Assembly: GCF_015291665.1 (NCBI RefSeq)
Contig: NZ_CP030048.1
Span: forward strand, 1-64,000
DNA length: 64,000 nucleotides
Reading direction: 5' to 3'
From: Bradyrhizobium sp. CCBAU 53338
GTDB lineage: Bacteria; Pseudomonadota; Alphaproteobacteria; Rhizobiales; Xanthobacteraceae
Positions 1 to 7,960 of the stretch are shown here, piece by piece. The first letter of the stretch is position 1, and each line of letters opens with the position of its first letter. The notes below the pieces were generated by a model. The model was given only the letters and a program-made list of their open reading frames with translations, ran no database searches and was not told the DNA's origin. The translations under genes were made by a program, and so were the position numbers.

Positions 1-1503
1 ATGGATTCGCTCGAGGTCGCGCCATGCATGGCAGGAACTCTGCATGGCGTTCACCACGCAACCTTATCTCTCGAGAAAAGTTTTCAAATGATGACGACAT
101 CGGAACAGGATCGCTGGTCCCGCGTGAAGAATCGGCTGCGCTCGAACGTCGGCGAAGACGTCTATACGAGCTGGTTTGCGCGCATGGACCTCGAAGGCGT
201 ACAGGAGGAGAGCGTGCGGCTCTCGGTCCCGACCCGCTTCCTGAAGAGCTGGATCCAGGCCCATTATGCCGAGCGCGTGCTGTCGTGCTGGCAGGCCGAG
301 ATGCCGGAGGTGCATCGCATCGATCTCACCGTTCGCTCCGCCGTGCGCCCGGTCGTTCAGCCGAAGGAAGCGCCGGCGCCGGTCGAAGCGCGCCGCGCGC
401 CTGCGCCCGAGCTGCGCTCGACCGCGACCGCGCCCGTGTCCGCCAATCATGATGCGCTCGGCGGCTCGCCGCTCGATCCGCGCCTGACCTTTGCGAGCTT
501 CGTCATCGGCCGTTCCAACACGCTGGCGCATGCCGCCGCGCGTCAGGTCGCCGAAGGGCGCCGCGGCGACCCCGTGATGTTCAACCCGCTCTACATTCAT
601 GCCGGCGTCGGCCTCGGCAAGACGCATCTCCTGCAGGCGGTGACCTGGGCCGGCAATTCCGGCAACGAGCGCAAGGTGCTTTATCTCACCGCGGAAAAAT
701 TCATGTACGGCTTCGTCGCCGCGCTGAAGACGCAGACGGCGCTGGCCTTCAAGGAAGCGCTGCGCGGCATCGACGTGCTCGTGATCGACGACCTGCAGTT
801 CCTGCAGGGCAAGTCGACGCAGGCCGAGTTCTGTCACACGCTGAACGCGCTGATCGATGCCGGCCGTCAGGTCGTGATCGCGGCCGACCGTCCGCCGTCA
901 GATCTGGAAAGCCTGGACGATCGCGTCCGTTCGCGTCTGGCCGGCGGTCTCGTGGTCGAGATGGGCTCGCTCGGCGAGGAGCTGCGCCACGGCATTCTCA
1001 AGTCGCGCGTCGCAGCCGCCCGCACCCATCACGCCACCTTCGACGTGCCCGAGGAGGTGCTGCATTATCTGGCGCGCGCCATCACCCATAACGGCCGCGA
1101 CCTCGAAGGCGCGATCAACCGGCTGCTGGCTCACTCGAAACTCAATAACCAGCCGGTGACGCTGGAGATGGCCGAACGCGAGGTGCGCGACCTGATCCGC
1201 CCCTCGGAGCCGAAGCGGATCAAGATCGAGGACATCCAGCGCGTGGTGGCGCGGCAGTACAATGTCAGCCGCTCGGACCTGCTGTCCTCGCGCCGGACCG
1301 CCAATGTGGTGCGGCCGCGCCAGGTGGCGATGTACCTCGCCAAGACGCTGACGCTGCGCTCGCTCCCCGAGATCGGCCGCCGCTTCGGTGGCCGCGACCA
1401 CACCACGGTGCTGCATGCCGTGCGCAAGATCGAGGCGCTCGTCTCCAAGGACAACGCGCTGTCCGAGGAGGTCGAGTCGCTCAAGCGCCAGCTTCAGGAA
1501 TAA
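1..1503 (+). CDS. dnaA: Chromosomal replication initiator protein DnaA
   Basis: DnaA binds origin DnaA boxes, oligomerises with ATP and opens the replication origin. The 500-residue product has the usual four-part layout: an N-terminal domain (about 35-100), a Pro/Ala-rich linker (about 110-150), an AAA+ core with Walker A GVGLGKTH (202-209) and Walker B VIDDLQ (from 261), and a C-terminal DNA-binding domain with the DnaA signature [10 protein letters not shown] (463-472). The window begins exactly on the ATG. In-frame ATGs at 88 and 91 could be the real start, because family homology begins around residue 36 and the first 30 residues look unlike DnaA. A strong terminator follows the stop. 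No cluster of DnaA boxes was seen nearby, so the origin need not be here. Confidence 0.97.
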   Translation: MDSLEVAPCMAGTLHGVHHATLSLEKSFQMMTTSEQDRWSRVKNRLRSNVGEDVYTSWFARMDLEGVQEESVRLSVPTRFLKSWIQAHYAERVLSCWQAEMPEVHRIDLTVRSAVRPVVQPKEAPAPVEARRAPAPELRSTATAPVSANHDALGGSPLDPRLTFASFVIGRSNTLAHAAARQVAEGRRGDPVMFNPLYIHAGVGLGKTHLLQAVTWAGNSGNERKVLYLTAEKFMYGFVAALKTQTALAFKEALRGIDVLVIDDLQFLQGKSTQAEFCHTLNALIDAGRQVVIAADRPPSDLESLDDRVRSRLAGGLVVEMGSLGEELRHGILKSRVAAARTHHATFDVPEEVLHYLARAITHNGRDLEGAINRLLAHSKLNNQPVTLEMAEREVRDLIRPSEPKRIKIEDIQRVVARQYNVSRSDLLSSRRTANVVRPRQVAMYLAKTLTLRSLPEIGRRFGGRDHTTVLHAVRKIEALVSKDNALSEEVESLKRQLQE

Positions 1504-1531
1504 ACGCCTAGAGTTCTCCTCCTCGACCTCC

Positions 1532-1567
1532 CGCCGCCCCGGCCATGCCGGGGCGGCGCCCTTTATT
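1532..1567 (+). terminator. Intrinsic terminator of dnaA
   Basis: A perfect 12-bp GC-rich inverted repeat (1532-1543 with 1547-1558, loop CAT) lies 29 bases after the dnaA stop. It is followed by a short T-rich stretch, CTTTATTT. The stem is very stable but the T run is imperfect. It separates dnaA from dnaN, which probably has its own promoter between 1570 and 1750. Confidence 0.75.
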
Positions 1568-1755
1568 TCTGGCTGTAAATCGTGGGGAACCAGCCCCCGA
1601 TCCCTTGAATCCCGGGGCCATCCGCGCCACCTTGCGCGACCCTGACGGCTTTGGTCATATCGGCTCGATGACCCGGCCTTCCGGGGTCTTCGGTGCCGCG
1701 GCGCGCTGTCCTCCGCCCGGCTTTTTCCATCTTTGGGGATCGGGCGAGTAGTGCA

Positions 1756-2874
1756 ATGAAGGTTACGGTCGAACGCGCGCAACTCCTGAAATCGCTGGGC
1801 CATGTCCACCGCGTGGTCGAACGCCGCAACACGATTCCGATCCTGGGCAACGTGCTGGTGCGCGCCGAGAACGCGAAATTATCGCTGAAGGCGACCGACC
1901 TCGATCTCGAGGTGACGGAAACGCTGCCGGCGGAGACCGCCACGGCCGGCTCGACCACCGTGCCGGCGCACATGTTCTACGACATCGTGCGCAAGCTGCC
2001 CGACGGCTCGCAAATCGTGCTGGAGGCCGACGGCGACCGCGCCGTGCTGGCGATCCGCGCCGGCCGCTCGCGCTTCACGCTGCAGACGCTGCCGGAGAAC
2101 GACTTCCCCGACCTCGCCGCCGGCGATCTCTCGCATTCGTTCAATCTCGCCGCCAAGGACGTCAAGCGGCTGATCGACCGCACCCAGTTCGCGATCTCGA
2201 CCGAAGAAACGCGCTATTATCTCAACGGCATCTATCTGCACGCCGCCGGCACGGCGAAGGCCGCGACCCTGCGCGGCGTCGCCACCGACGGCCACCGCCT
2301 CGCCCAGCTCGACCTGGTGCAGCCCAAGGGCGCCGAGGGCATGCCCGGCGTCATCGTGCCGCGCAAGACCGTCGGCGAGGTGCAGCGGCTGATCGAGGAC
2401 AGCGAAGCCGAAATGACGATCGAGCTGTCGCAGGCCAAGATCCGCTTCACGATCGGCAACGTCGTGCTGACCTCGAAACTGATCGACGGCACCTTCCCAG
2501 ACTATGGCCGCGTCATTCCGCAAGGGAACGACAAGGAGCTCGTCGTCGACAAGAAGGATTTCGAGAACGCGGTCGACCGCGTCTCCACCATCTCCAGCGA
2601 GCGCGGCCGCGCGGTGAAACTGTCGCTGTCGCCCGGCAAGCTGGTGCTGTCGGTGACCAATCCGGATTCCGGCAGCGCGACCGAAGAGCTCGAGGTCGAA
2701 TACGCCTCCGACGCGCTCGATATCGGCTTCAACTCCCGCTACCTCCTCGACATCGCCGCCCAGATCGAGGGCGACGTCGCAACGCTGAGGCTCGCCGATC
2801 CCGGCTCGCCGACCCTGGTCCAGGACCGCGACGACAAGAGCGCGCTGTATGTGCTGATGCCGATGCGGGTGTGA
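1756..2874 (+). CDS. dnaN: DNA polymerase III subunit beta (sliding clamp)
   Basis: The beta clamp encircles DNA and tethers polymerase III and repair polymerases. The 372-aa product begins MKVTVERAQLLKSLGHVHRV and includes the conserved RRNTIPILGNVLV segment. Its length fits three clamp domains of about 120 residues. It ends VLMPMRV, matching the typical MPMR(V/L) C-terminus of the family. Start choice: ATG at 1756 is preceded by GGGCGA; an upstream in-frame ATG at 1693 would add 21 residues unlike the family. The gene lies between dnaA and recF as usual, but is separated from recF by two repeats and a DUF559 gene. Confidence 0.97.
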   Translation: MKVTVERAQLLKSLGHVHRVVERRNTIPILGNVLVRAENAKLSLKATDLDLEVTETLPAETATAGSTTVPAHMFYDIVRKLPDGSQIVLEADGDRAVLAIRAGRSRFTLQTLPENDFPDLAAGDLSHSFNLAAKDVKRLIDRTQFAISTEETRYYLNGIYLHAAGTAKAATLRGVATDGHRLAQLDLVQPKGAEGMPGVIVPRKTVGEVQRLIEDSEAEMTIELSQAKIRFTIGNVVLTSKLIDGTFPDYGRVIPQGNDKELVVDKKDFENAVDRVSTISSERGRAVKLSLSPGKLVLSVTNPDSGSATEELEVEYASDALDIGFNSRYLLDIAAQIEGDVATLRLADPGSPTLVQDRDDKSALYVLMPMRV

Positions 2875-2916
2875 GGGAGGTGCCGCTCCGTTCGCGACAC
2901 CGTCTATGCGGAGACA

Positions 2917-2968
2917 ACCCCTCACCCGGCTTCGCGGAGCGATGCCCTCTCCCACAAGGGGGGAGGGT
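2917..2968. repeat. Interspersed palindromic repeat, family A, copy 1 (forward)
   Basis: The element starts with ACCCCTCACCC, has a variable middle, and ends with CCCTCTCCCACAAGG plus a G-rich complement that folds back on it. At least five copies lie in the window (2917, 3016 reversed, 3451, 14324 reversed, 14401). This copy has an extra G in the closing arm. Confidence 0.8.
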
Positions 2969-3015
2969 AAAACGACAGCTTTCCCCGTCGCAACAAGCGC
3001 GGTGCACGTTGTTGT

Positions 3016-3080
3016 GCCCTCTCCCCTTGTGGGAGAGGGCATCTCCGCTGGCGGATACGCACTCAGTCAGGTGAGGGGTT
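3016..3080. repeat. Interspersed palindromic repeat, family A, copy 2 (reversed)
   Basis: This is the reverse orientation of family A: the palindrome CCCTCTCCCCTTGTGGGAG comes first and the element ends GTGAGGGGTT at 3071-3080. The terminal GAGGGG sits just upstream of the GTG start of the DUF559 gene at 3082, so the repeat may supply its ribosome binding site. Confidence 0.8.
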
Positions 3081-3081
3081 C

Positions 3082-3447
3082 GTGCCGCGGGAGCCGTCTC
3101 ATCGGCAAGTCGCCAAGCGCCTCCGCCAATTCGCGAAGAACATGCGGCACGAGCCAACCGATGCGGAAGCCGCAATGTGGCGTTTGCTGAGGGATCGTCG
3201 GCTCTCCACTTTCAAGTTTCGCCGACAGGTGCCGTTCAAAAACTACATTCTCGACTTTGTTTGTTTCGAGAAGTCTCTCGTGATCGAGATCGACGGAAGT
3301 CAACACGCTGAATCGCAAGGAGACGCGACGCGTGAGGCGGCGCTTGCCGCCGAAGGGTTTTGGACATTGCGCTATTGGAACAACGACGTGTTACAGCAGC
3401 CCGCTTCCGTATTGGAGGATATCCTTGAAAAACTCGCTCAGCGGTAA
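3082..3447 (+). CDS. DUF559 (Vsr-like endonuclease fold) protein
   Basis: The 121-aa protein matches the DUF559 family, small proteins related to very-short-patch-repair endonucleases of the PD-(D/E)XK fold. Recognisable parts are an N-terminal LRQFAKNMRHEPTDAEAAMW helix, RDRRLSTFKFRRQ, then NYILDFVCFEKSLVIEIDGSQH, which holds the likely catalytic D and E-x-D residues, and a C-terminal FWTLRYWNNDVL strand-helix. Its biochemical role is not established. The start is GTG with GAGGGG from the adjacent repeat as probable Shine-Dalgarno. The gene sits between dnaN and recF, tightly bracketed by outward-facing family A repeats, and is probably an insertion into the ancestral operon. Confidence 0.85.
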   Translation: MPREPSHRQVAKRLRQFAKNMRHEPTDAEAAMWRLLRDRRLSTFKFRRQVPFKNYILDFVCFEKSLVIEIDGSQHAESQGDATREAALAAEGFWTLRYWNNDVLQQPASVLEDILEKLAQR

Positions 3448-3450
3448 CAT

Positions 3451-3509
3451 ACCCCTCACCCGTCGCCTCACTTCGTGAGGCGCCACCCTCTCCCACAAGG
3501 GGAGAGGGG
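3451..3509. repeat. Interspersed palindromic repeat, family A, copy 3 (forward)
   Basis: This copy starts three bases after the DUF559 stop with ACCCCTCACCCGTC. It has an internal CCTCA-cttcg-TGAGG hairpin (3466-3480) and ends with the CTCTCCCACAAGGGGAGAGG palindrome. The leading ACAT-ACCCCTCACCCGTC is identical to that of copy 5 at 14401. Confidence 0.8.
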
Positions 3510-3534
3510 AAGAATCGCCTCCATCGAACATCAC

Positions 3535-4671
3535 ATGACCCCCTCCCGCATTCATCGCCTGACGCTGACGCATTTTCGGAACTATCGGGCGGCGGGGCTC
3601 GAGGCGGCGGCTGACATGGTGGCGCTGGTCGGGCCGAACGGGGCGGGCAAGACCAATTGCATCGAGGCGATCTCGTTCCTGTCGCCGGGCCGCGGCTTGC
3701 GGCGCGCGACGCTGGAGGATGTCGCCGACAACCAGGGCGACGGGTCCTGGGCAGTCTCCGCCCAGGTCGAGGGCGCGCTGGGCCTCGCCACGCTCGGCAC
3801 CGGCATCGAGCCGCCGCGCGCGGACGCTGCGGTCAACCGCCGCTGCCGCATCGACCGCGAACCGGTGAATTCGGCGGCCGCCTTCGGCGACCACATCCGC
3901 ATGGTGTGGCTGACGCCGGCGATGGACGGGCTGTTCATGGGCGGTGCGTCCGAGCGGCGGCGCTTCTTCGACCGCCTGGTGCTGGCGATCGACAGCGAGC
4001 ATTCCAGCCGCATCAACGCGCTCGAACGTTCGCTGCGTTCGCGCAACCGCCTGCTCGAGACCCGCAATTACGACGACCATTGGTGTGACGCGATCGAGCG
4101 CGAGACCGCCGAGCTCGCGGTCGCAGTCGCCGCAACGCGCGGCCAGACCGCGGCGCGGCTCGCCGGCATGCTCGACGCGCGTGCGCAACGATCCGCGTTT
4201 CCATCGGCACAGATCGCGCTCGACGGCTGGATGGAGAACGCGCTGCTGACCGAGACCGCGACGTCGGTCGAGGACCGTTACCGCCAGATCCTGCGTGACA
4301 ACCGCCCGCGCGATGCGATTGCCGGCCGCACCACCGACGGCCCGCATCTCACCGATCTCCAGGTGATCTATGCGCCAAAAAGCATGCCCGCGCGTGATGC
4401 CTCGACCGGCGAGCAGAAGGCGCTGCTGATCGGCCTCGTGCTGGCGCATGCGACGCTGGTCGCCGAGATGACCGGCATCGTGCCGCTGCTGCTGCTCGAC
4501 GAGGTCGTCGCCCATCTCGATCCCAACCGGCGCGCCGCGCTGTTCGACGAGCTGCGCAAGCTCGGCGCGCAGGTGTGGCTGACCGGCGCGGACCCGGCCG
4601 CGTTTGCCGAGATCGGCGCGGGCGGCGAAGTGTTTGACGTCGAGAGCGGACGCGTTTCCGCCCGGCGATAG
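3535..4671 (+). CDS. recF: DNA replication and repair protein RecF
   Basis: RecF is an SMC-like ATPase that loads RecA at single-strand gaps with RecO and RecR. The 378-aa product begins MTPSRIHRLTLTHFRNYR. It has Walker A GPNGAGKT at residues 33-40, the ABC-type signature STGEQKALLIGL near 291, and Walker B LLLLDEVVAHLD near 319-330. ATG at 3535 is chosen because the LTHFRNYR opening is the conserved RecF N-terminus; the upstream ATG at 3475 lies inside a repeat. The gene is third in the dnaA-dnaN-recF-gyrB order but is separated from gyrB by the three-paralogue cluster. Confidence 0.96.
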   Translation: MTPSRIHRLTLTHFRNYRAAGLEAAADMVALVGPNGAGKTNCIEAISFLSPGRGLRRATLEDVADNQGDGSWAVSAQVEGALGLATLGTGIEPPRADAAVNRRCRIDREPVNSAAAFGDHIRMVWLTPAMDGLFMGGASERRRFFDRLVLAIDSEHSSRINALERSLRSRNRLLETRNYDDHWCDAIERETAELAVAVAATRGQTAARLAGMLDARAQRSAFPSAQIALDGWMENALLTETATSVEDRYRQILRDNRPRDAIAGRTTDGPHLTDLQVIYAPKSMPARDASTGEQKALLIGLVLAHATLVAEMTGIVPLLLLDEVVAHLDPNRRAALFDELRKLGAQVWLTGADPAAFAEIGAGGEVFDVESGRVSARR

Positions 4672-4680
4672 CCTGATGCG

Positions 4681-4710
4681 TTGAACCCGGCCTAACCGGG
4701 CCGCGACTAG
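4681..4710 (+). promoter_or_regulatory. Putative ECF-sigma promoter, copy 1
   Basis: TTGAACC (4681-4687), a 16-base spacer, then CGACTAG (4704-4710), ten bases after the recF stop and about 80 bases before the first exported paralogue. The same two heptamers at the same spacing precede the other two paralogues. A GAAC-type -35 with a CGA-type -10 resembles ECF sigma promoters; the -10 differs from the CGTT of the EcfG general stress consensus. Which sigma factor is involved is unknown. Confidence 0.65.
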
Positions 4711-4789
4711 GACTGTGAGGCCGCTGCTGGCGGTGTCGCAGCCGTTGCGATCGCGCGAACGACACGCGCGATATCCCTGGAGAGAAGCC

Positions 4790-5548
4790 ATGATGACGGT
4801 AAGGCGAGGGGCGAAAGCCCCGGCACGATGGCGGCTGTTCGTGTGCGGCCTCGCCCTGCTCGCAAGCGGCCTCGCCGCCGCAAGCGCAACCGGCTGGATG
4901 CCGCATCTGCCGCCGCTGTTCTCGTCGGCGCTCACGCCGGATCCCGATGCCGCCCTGCCCGCCCCGACGCGGACCAGCTATCGCGAGATCGGCACCACGA
5001 AAATGCTCGGCATCGGGGTTCCGCTGCGGACCAAGCTCACGGCGCGCATCCCCGCGCAGCTCGGCGACGTGCTCACCTTCTACCGCGCCGAGTTCGGCAA
5101 GCTCGGCTGGCAGGAGCAGCGCGACGGCGCCGTGATCGCCAGCGATCACGTCCGGCTCGCCTTCGTCACGCCGCTGGGGCCGGCGGCGCTGGCGCTTGAC
5201 CGCAAGGACGAGAGCACCCTCGTCAATCTGGTGCAGCGAAACAAGGAGGCCGCGACCATGGCGCATGTGATGCCGCGGCCCGGCCGCGCGGCACTGATGT
5301 TCACCAATCTTGGCGACAAGGAAGCCGTGCTCACGCTCGACCACCATACCGTCACGCTTCCGGCTCGCGCAGGCAAGGAGCGCCCCGAGGCGCCGCTGTT
5401 CAACATGCCGCCCGGCAAATATTCATACGCGTTGAAGATCGCCGGCGGTCCGGACCGCGACACGACGATCGAGATCGCGGCCGGCGATGCCTGGGAGGTC
5501 ACGGTCGGTCCCGAAGGCGATTTGTGGTCGCCGCTGCAGCTGTATTGA
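4790..5548 (+). CDS. Exported/anchored protein of a three-member paralogous family, member 1
   Basis: Function unknown; no family recognised. The 252-aa protein starts with basic residues and a hydrophobic segment (about 14-32, RLFVCGLALLASGLAA), a Sec signal or membrane anchor. The rest is one copy of a domain shared with the next two genes. It has a LPAPTR entry, a module with FYRAEFGKLGWQE, a strand-rich stretch ending LVQRNKEAATMAHVMPRPG, a PPGKYSYALKIAG motif and an AGDAWEVTVGP close, ending in LQLY. ATG 4790 is preceded by GGAG at seven bases. It shares a distinctive promoter-like element with its neighbours. Confidence 0.8.
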   Translation: MMTVRRGAKAPARWRLFVCGLALLASGLAAASATGWMPHLPPLFSSALTPDPDAALPAPTRTSYREIGTTKMLGIGVPLRTKLTARIPAQLGDVLTFYRAEFGKLGWQEQRDGAVIASDHVRLAFVTPLGPAALALDRKDESTLVNLVQRNKEAATMAHVMPRPGRAALMFTNLGDKEAVLTLDHHTVTLPARAGKERPEAPLFNMPPGKYSYALKIAGGPDRDTTIEIAAGDAWEVTVGPEGDLWSPLQLY

Positions 5549-5571
5549 GCGCGCGCCGCGGGATACCGCCG

Positions 5572-5601
5572 TTGAACCTGTCCGGCTCCATCAACGACTA
5601 G
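5572..5601 (+). promoter_or_regulatory. Putative ECF-sigma promoter, copy 2
   Basis: TTGAACC (5572-5578), 16 bases, CGACTAG (5595-5601). It lies 24 bases after the stop of paralogue 1 and 46 bases before the ATG of paralogue 2. The spacer sequences of the three copies differ while both heptamers are identical, which argues for selection on the boxes rather than simple recent duplication. Confidence 0.65.
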
Positions 5602-5646
5602 CTGTCTGGGCCGCGCCGATTCCCGCGAAATCCAGGAGATTTGCCG

Positions 5647-7824
5647 ATGTCGATGACCAAGCGCGGGATGCAGGTCCCGGCACGTGGGCTGCTGCTTGCA
5701 TGCGGCGTTCTGCTGACGGCGAGCACCGCGCACGCGGCGCAATTCGACGCCGGCTATGTCGATCCTCACGCGGTGCCGATGCTGCCAGGCGCGATCGAGG
5801 ACACCTCGCGCCCCGATCCCTACCGGGTGCAATACGGCGTACCGACCGTGGTCGCCGTGACGGCAGCTGCGGTGAAGAAGATGCTCAGCACTGAGGGCTG
5901 GGTGTCCTATGTCCGCCCGCTCGACGAGACCAACACCAATCTCGCCTTCAAGAAGGGGCGGCAGGGACTGTCGGTTTCCTTCACGCAGGGCCTCGGCCGT
6001 CCCGATCAATCCGCGGTCACCTACTCGCCAAACCGGATCTATTCGAACGTGCCGTTCCCCGAAGGCGCCGTTGATCTCGTGTTCGACGAGACGCGGCCCT
6101 ATCTCGGCTGCATCGCGCCCAGCGCGTTCGATGCGACGGTGGCGTTCTACCTCAAGGAAATGGCCGCGATCGGCTGGCGCAAGCTCACGCCCGAAACAGC
6201 CGCAAGCTGGCCGAACGCAGACCTGAGCGCGCCAATCCCGAACGGCGTCCGCGCCTTCTTCGACCACCCCGATGGCGATTCGACGCAATTCTACAAGCAG
6301 AAGCCGGTGATGCTGACCCTGACCCGCCGTGACGACGCACGCACCAATGTCGACATCAGGGTCGCGCCGTTCGCACTGCCCACCGATCTCGAGGCGGGCG
6401 ATGCGGCTGGCCTGCCGGAGCCGAAGCCGTTCAAATCATCCTCCGGACGAGGCAACGCCCAAACCGCAACGCGCGAGCTGATCGTCGCGGCCCTTGCCGA
6501 TCTGCCCGCCGTGCTCGCCTTCTACCATCGCGAATTTGCCGCGCGCGGCTGGACCGAACAGGGAAGCGCGCCGCTTGCCCCGGGAGATGAAGTCGCGCTG
6601 AAATTCTCCTCGCCCGAGGAAAACGGCGTGCTGCACTTGGGGCGCAAATACGATTTCACGATGGTGCATTTGACCGCGCAGGTGAAGGAGAGCGTGCTCG
6701 CCGCCCGCGCCAAGGCGAAGAAGGATGCCGACGAGCAATTCATGAAGGACGCGGAGGCGATGACGAAGCAGGTGCTCGCCGAGGACGCGGCCCGTCGCAA
6801 GGTACAAGCCACCGCACTCTCGGATACGCCGCTGCAGGCGCAGGCCGGGAGCACCACGCCGGTGCCGCTGCCGGAAAATGCACAGGAGGTGGATTTCGAT
6901 GGCGCCGGCGGCCGGCTCGAATTCACCACCACATCAAGCGTCAAGGCTCTCGCCACGTTCTACCGCTCATCGCTCAAGCAGGCGGGTTGGAAGGAGCAGC
7001 CGTCGGTGATCAACCAGCCGAACATGGCTGTCCTGGAGTTCGCCAGGGGCGGCAAATCGATCTCGTTCACAGTGATGCAGATGGGGCCGAAGGTGAATGT
7101 CAGCGCCGATGGCTCGGGCCTCAAGATGGCCGCAGCCAATCCTGGCTCCAAGGCCGCCTCAGCGAGCCGCGATGCGGCTAGCGCGCAGGCCAAGGCGTCC
7201 GGCTTGCTGGAGGCGGATCCTGACTCTGCACTGCCCGTGCCGAAGCAACACAGCTCGACCTCGCTTGGCACGGCAAAACTGCCCGGCATCGAGGCGCCGT
7301 TCCGCCGCGAGCTCGAAGCCAGCGTCCCGGCCGAACTCGGCGACGTGCTTGCCTTCTATCGCACCGAGCTGAAAAAACTCGGTTGGCAGGAGAAGCCTGA
7401 AGGCGCGGTGACGACCGCCGATCGCGTCCAGCTCGCCTTCGCGTCCCCGCAGGGACCGGCGATGCTGAAGCTTGGCCGCGCCAACGGCGAAACTTCGGTC
7501 AACCTCGTGCAGAAGAACCCTGAAGCCGCGACCAAGGCGGACATCATGCCGAAACCGGGTCAGGCAAAGCTCTTGCTCGGCAATATGGGCGGTCAGGACG
7601 CGCAGATCACCATCAACAAGCAGACCGTCAAGATCGTCGCTGGCGCAGGCGGTCCTCAGTCGCCGAAGGGCCCCATGCTCGATGTACCGCCGGGCAGGTA
7701 CCAATATTCGCTGAAGGTGGCCGGCCGCCCGGTCCGCAGCGACACGATCGAGGTCGCCGCGGGCGACGCCTGGGGCTTGATGGTGGGGCCGACCGGCGAA
7801 GTGCTGCCGTTGCAGATGTATTGA
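5647..7824 (+). CDS. Secreted multi-module protein of a three-member paralogous family, member 2
   Basis: Function unknown. The 725-aa protein has a clear Sec signal peptide (RGLLLACGVLLTASTAHA-AQ). It then carries at least four copies of a short module whose hallmark is a-FY-x(7-8)-GW: FYLKEMAAIGW (near 167), FYHREFAARGW (near 292), FYRSSLKQAGW (near 437) and FYRTELKKLGW (near 570). A charged, Ala/Lys-rich helix-forming stretch lies near 350-390. The last 200 residues are the full domain found in members 1 and 3, with PPGRYQYSLKVAG and AGDAWGLMVGP, ending LQMY. ATG 5647 is chosen because AGGAG lies eight bases upstream; TTG 5641 and ATG 5653 are alternatives. Confidence 0.8.
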   Translation: MSMTKRGMQVPARGLLLACGVLLTASTAHAAQFDAGYVDPHAVPMLPGAIEDTSRPDPYRVQYGVPTVVAVTAAAVKKMLSTEGWVSYVRPLDETNTNLAFKKGRQGLSVSFTQGLGRPDQSAVTYSPNRIYSNVPFPEGAVDLVFDETRPYLGCIAPSAFDATVAFYLKEMAAIGWRKLTPETAASWPNADLSAPIPNGVRAFFDHPDGDSTQFYKQKPVMLTLTRRDDARTNVDIRVAPFALPTDLEAGDAAGLPEPKPFKSSSGRGNAQTATRELIVAALADLPAVLAFYHREFAARGWTEQGSAPLAPGDEVALKFSSPEENGVLHLGRKYDFTMVHLTAQVKESVLAARAKAKKDADEQFMKDAEAMTKQVLAEDAARRKVQATALSDTPLQAQAGSTTPVPLPENAQEVDFDGAGGRLEFTTTSSVKALATFYRSSLKQAGWKEQPSVINQPNMAVLEFARGGKSISFTVMQMGPKVNVSADGSGLKMAAANPGSKAASASRDAASAQAKASGLLEADPDSALPVPKQHSSTSLGTAKLPGIEAPFRRELEASVPAELGDVLAFYRTELKKLGWQEKPEGAVTTADRVQLAFASPQGPAMLKLGRANGETSVNLVQKNPEAATKADIMPKPGQAKLLLGNMGGQDAQITINKQTVKIVAGAGGPQSPKGPMLDVPPGRYQYSLKVAGRPVRSDTIEVAAGDAWGLMVGPTGEVLPLQMY

Positions 7825-7853
7825 TCCCGCAGCCGTTGCCTGTGACGGCCAGG

Positions 7854-7883
7854 TTGAACCCATCCGGTTCGTGGGACGACTAG
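7854..7883 (+). promoter_or_regulatory. Putative ECF-sigma promoter, copy 3
   Basis: TTGAACC (7854-7860), 16 bases, CGACTAG (7877-7883). It is located 29 bases after the stop of paralogue 2 and 77 bases before the ATG of paralogue 3. No further copy of this two-box element was noticed elsewhere in the window. Confidence 0.65.
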
Positions 7884-7960
7884 TCGTCGAGAGGCGGCGA
7901 CCGTGTCGCGGCCGCTGCATCGCGCGGAGATCACGAGGCGCGACATCCAGGAGAGTGGGC

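Noticed and set aside
1504..1755. Replication origin in the dnaA-dnaN gap
   Set aside because: No cluster of TTATCCACA-type boxes or AT-rich unwinding region was found; the gap is mostly a terminator and GC-rich sequence.
4681..7883. EcfG general-stress promoters before the three paralogues
   Set aside because: The -10 box is CGACTAG, not CGTT, and the -35 lacks GGAAC, so I describe it as an ECF-like promoter of unknown class.
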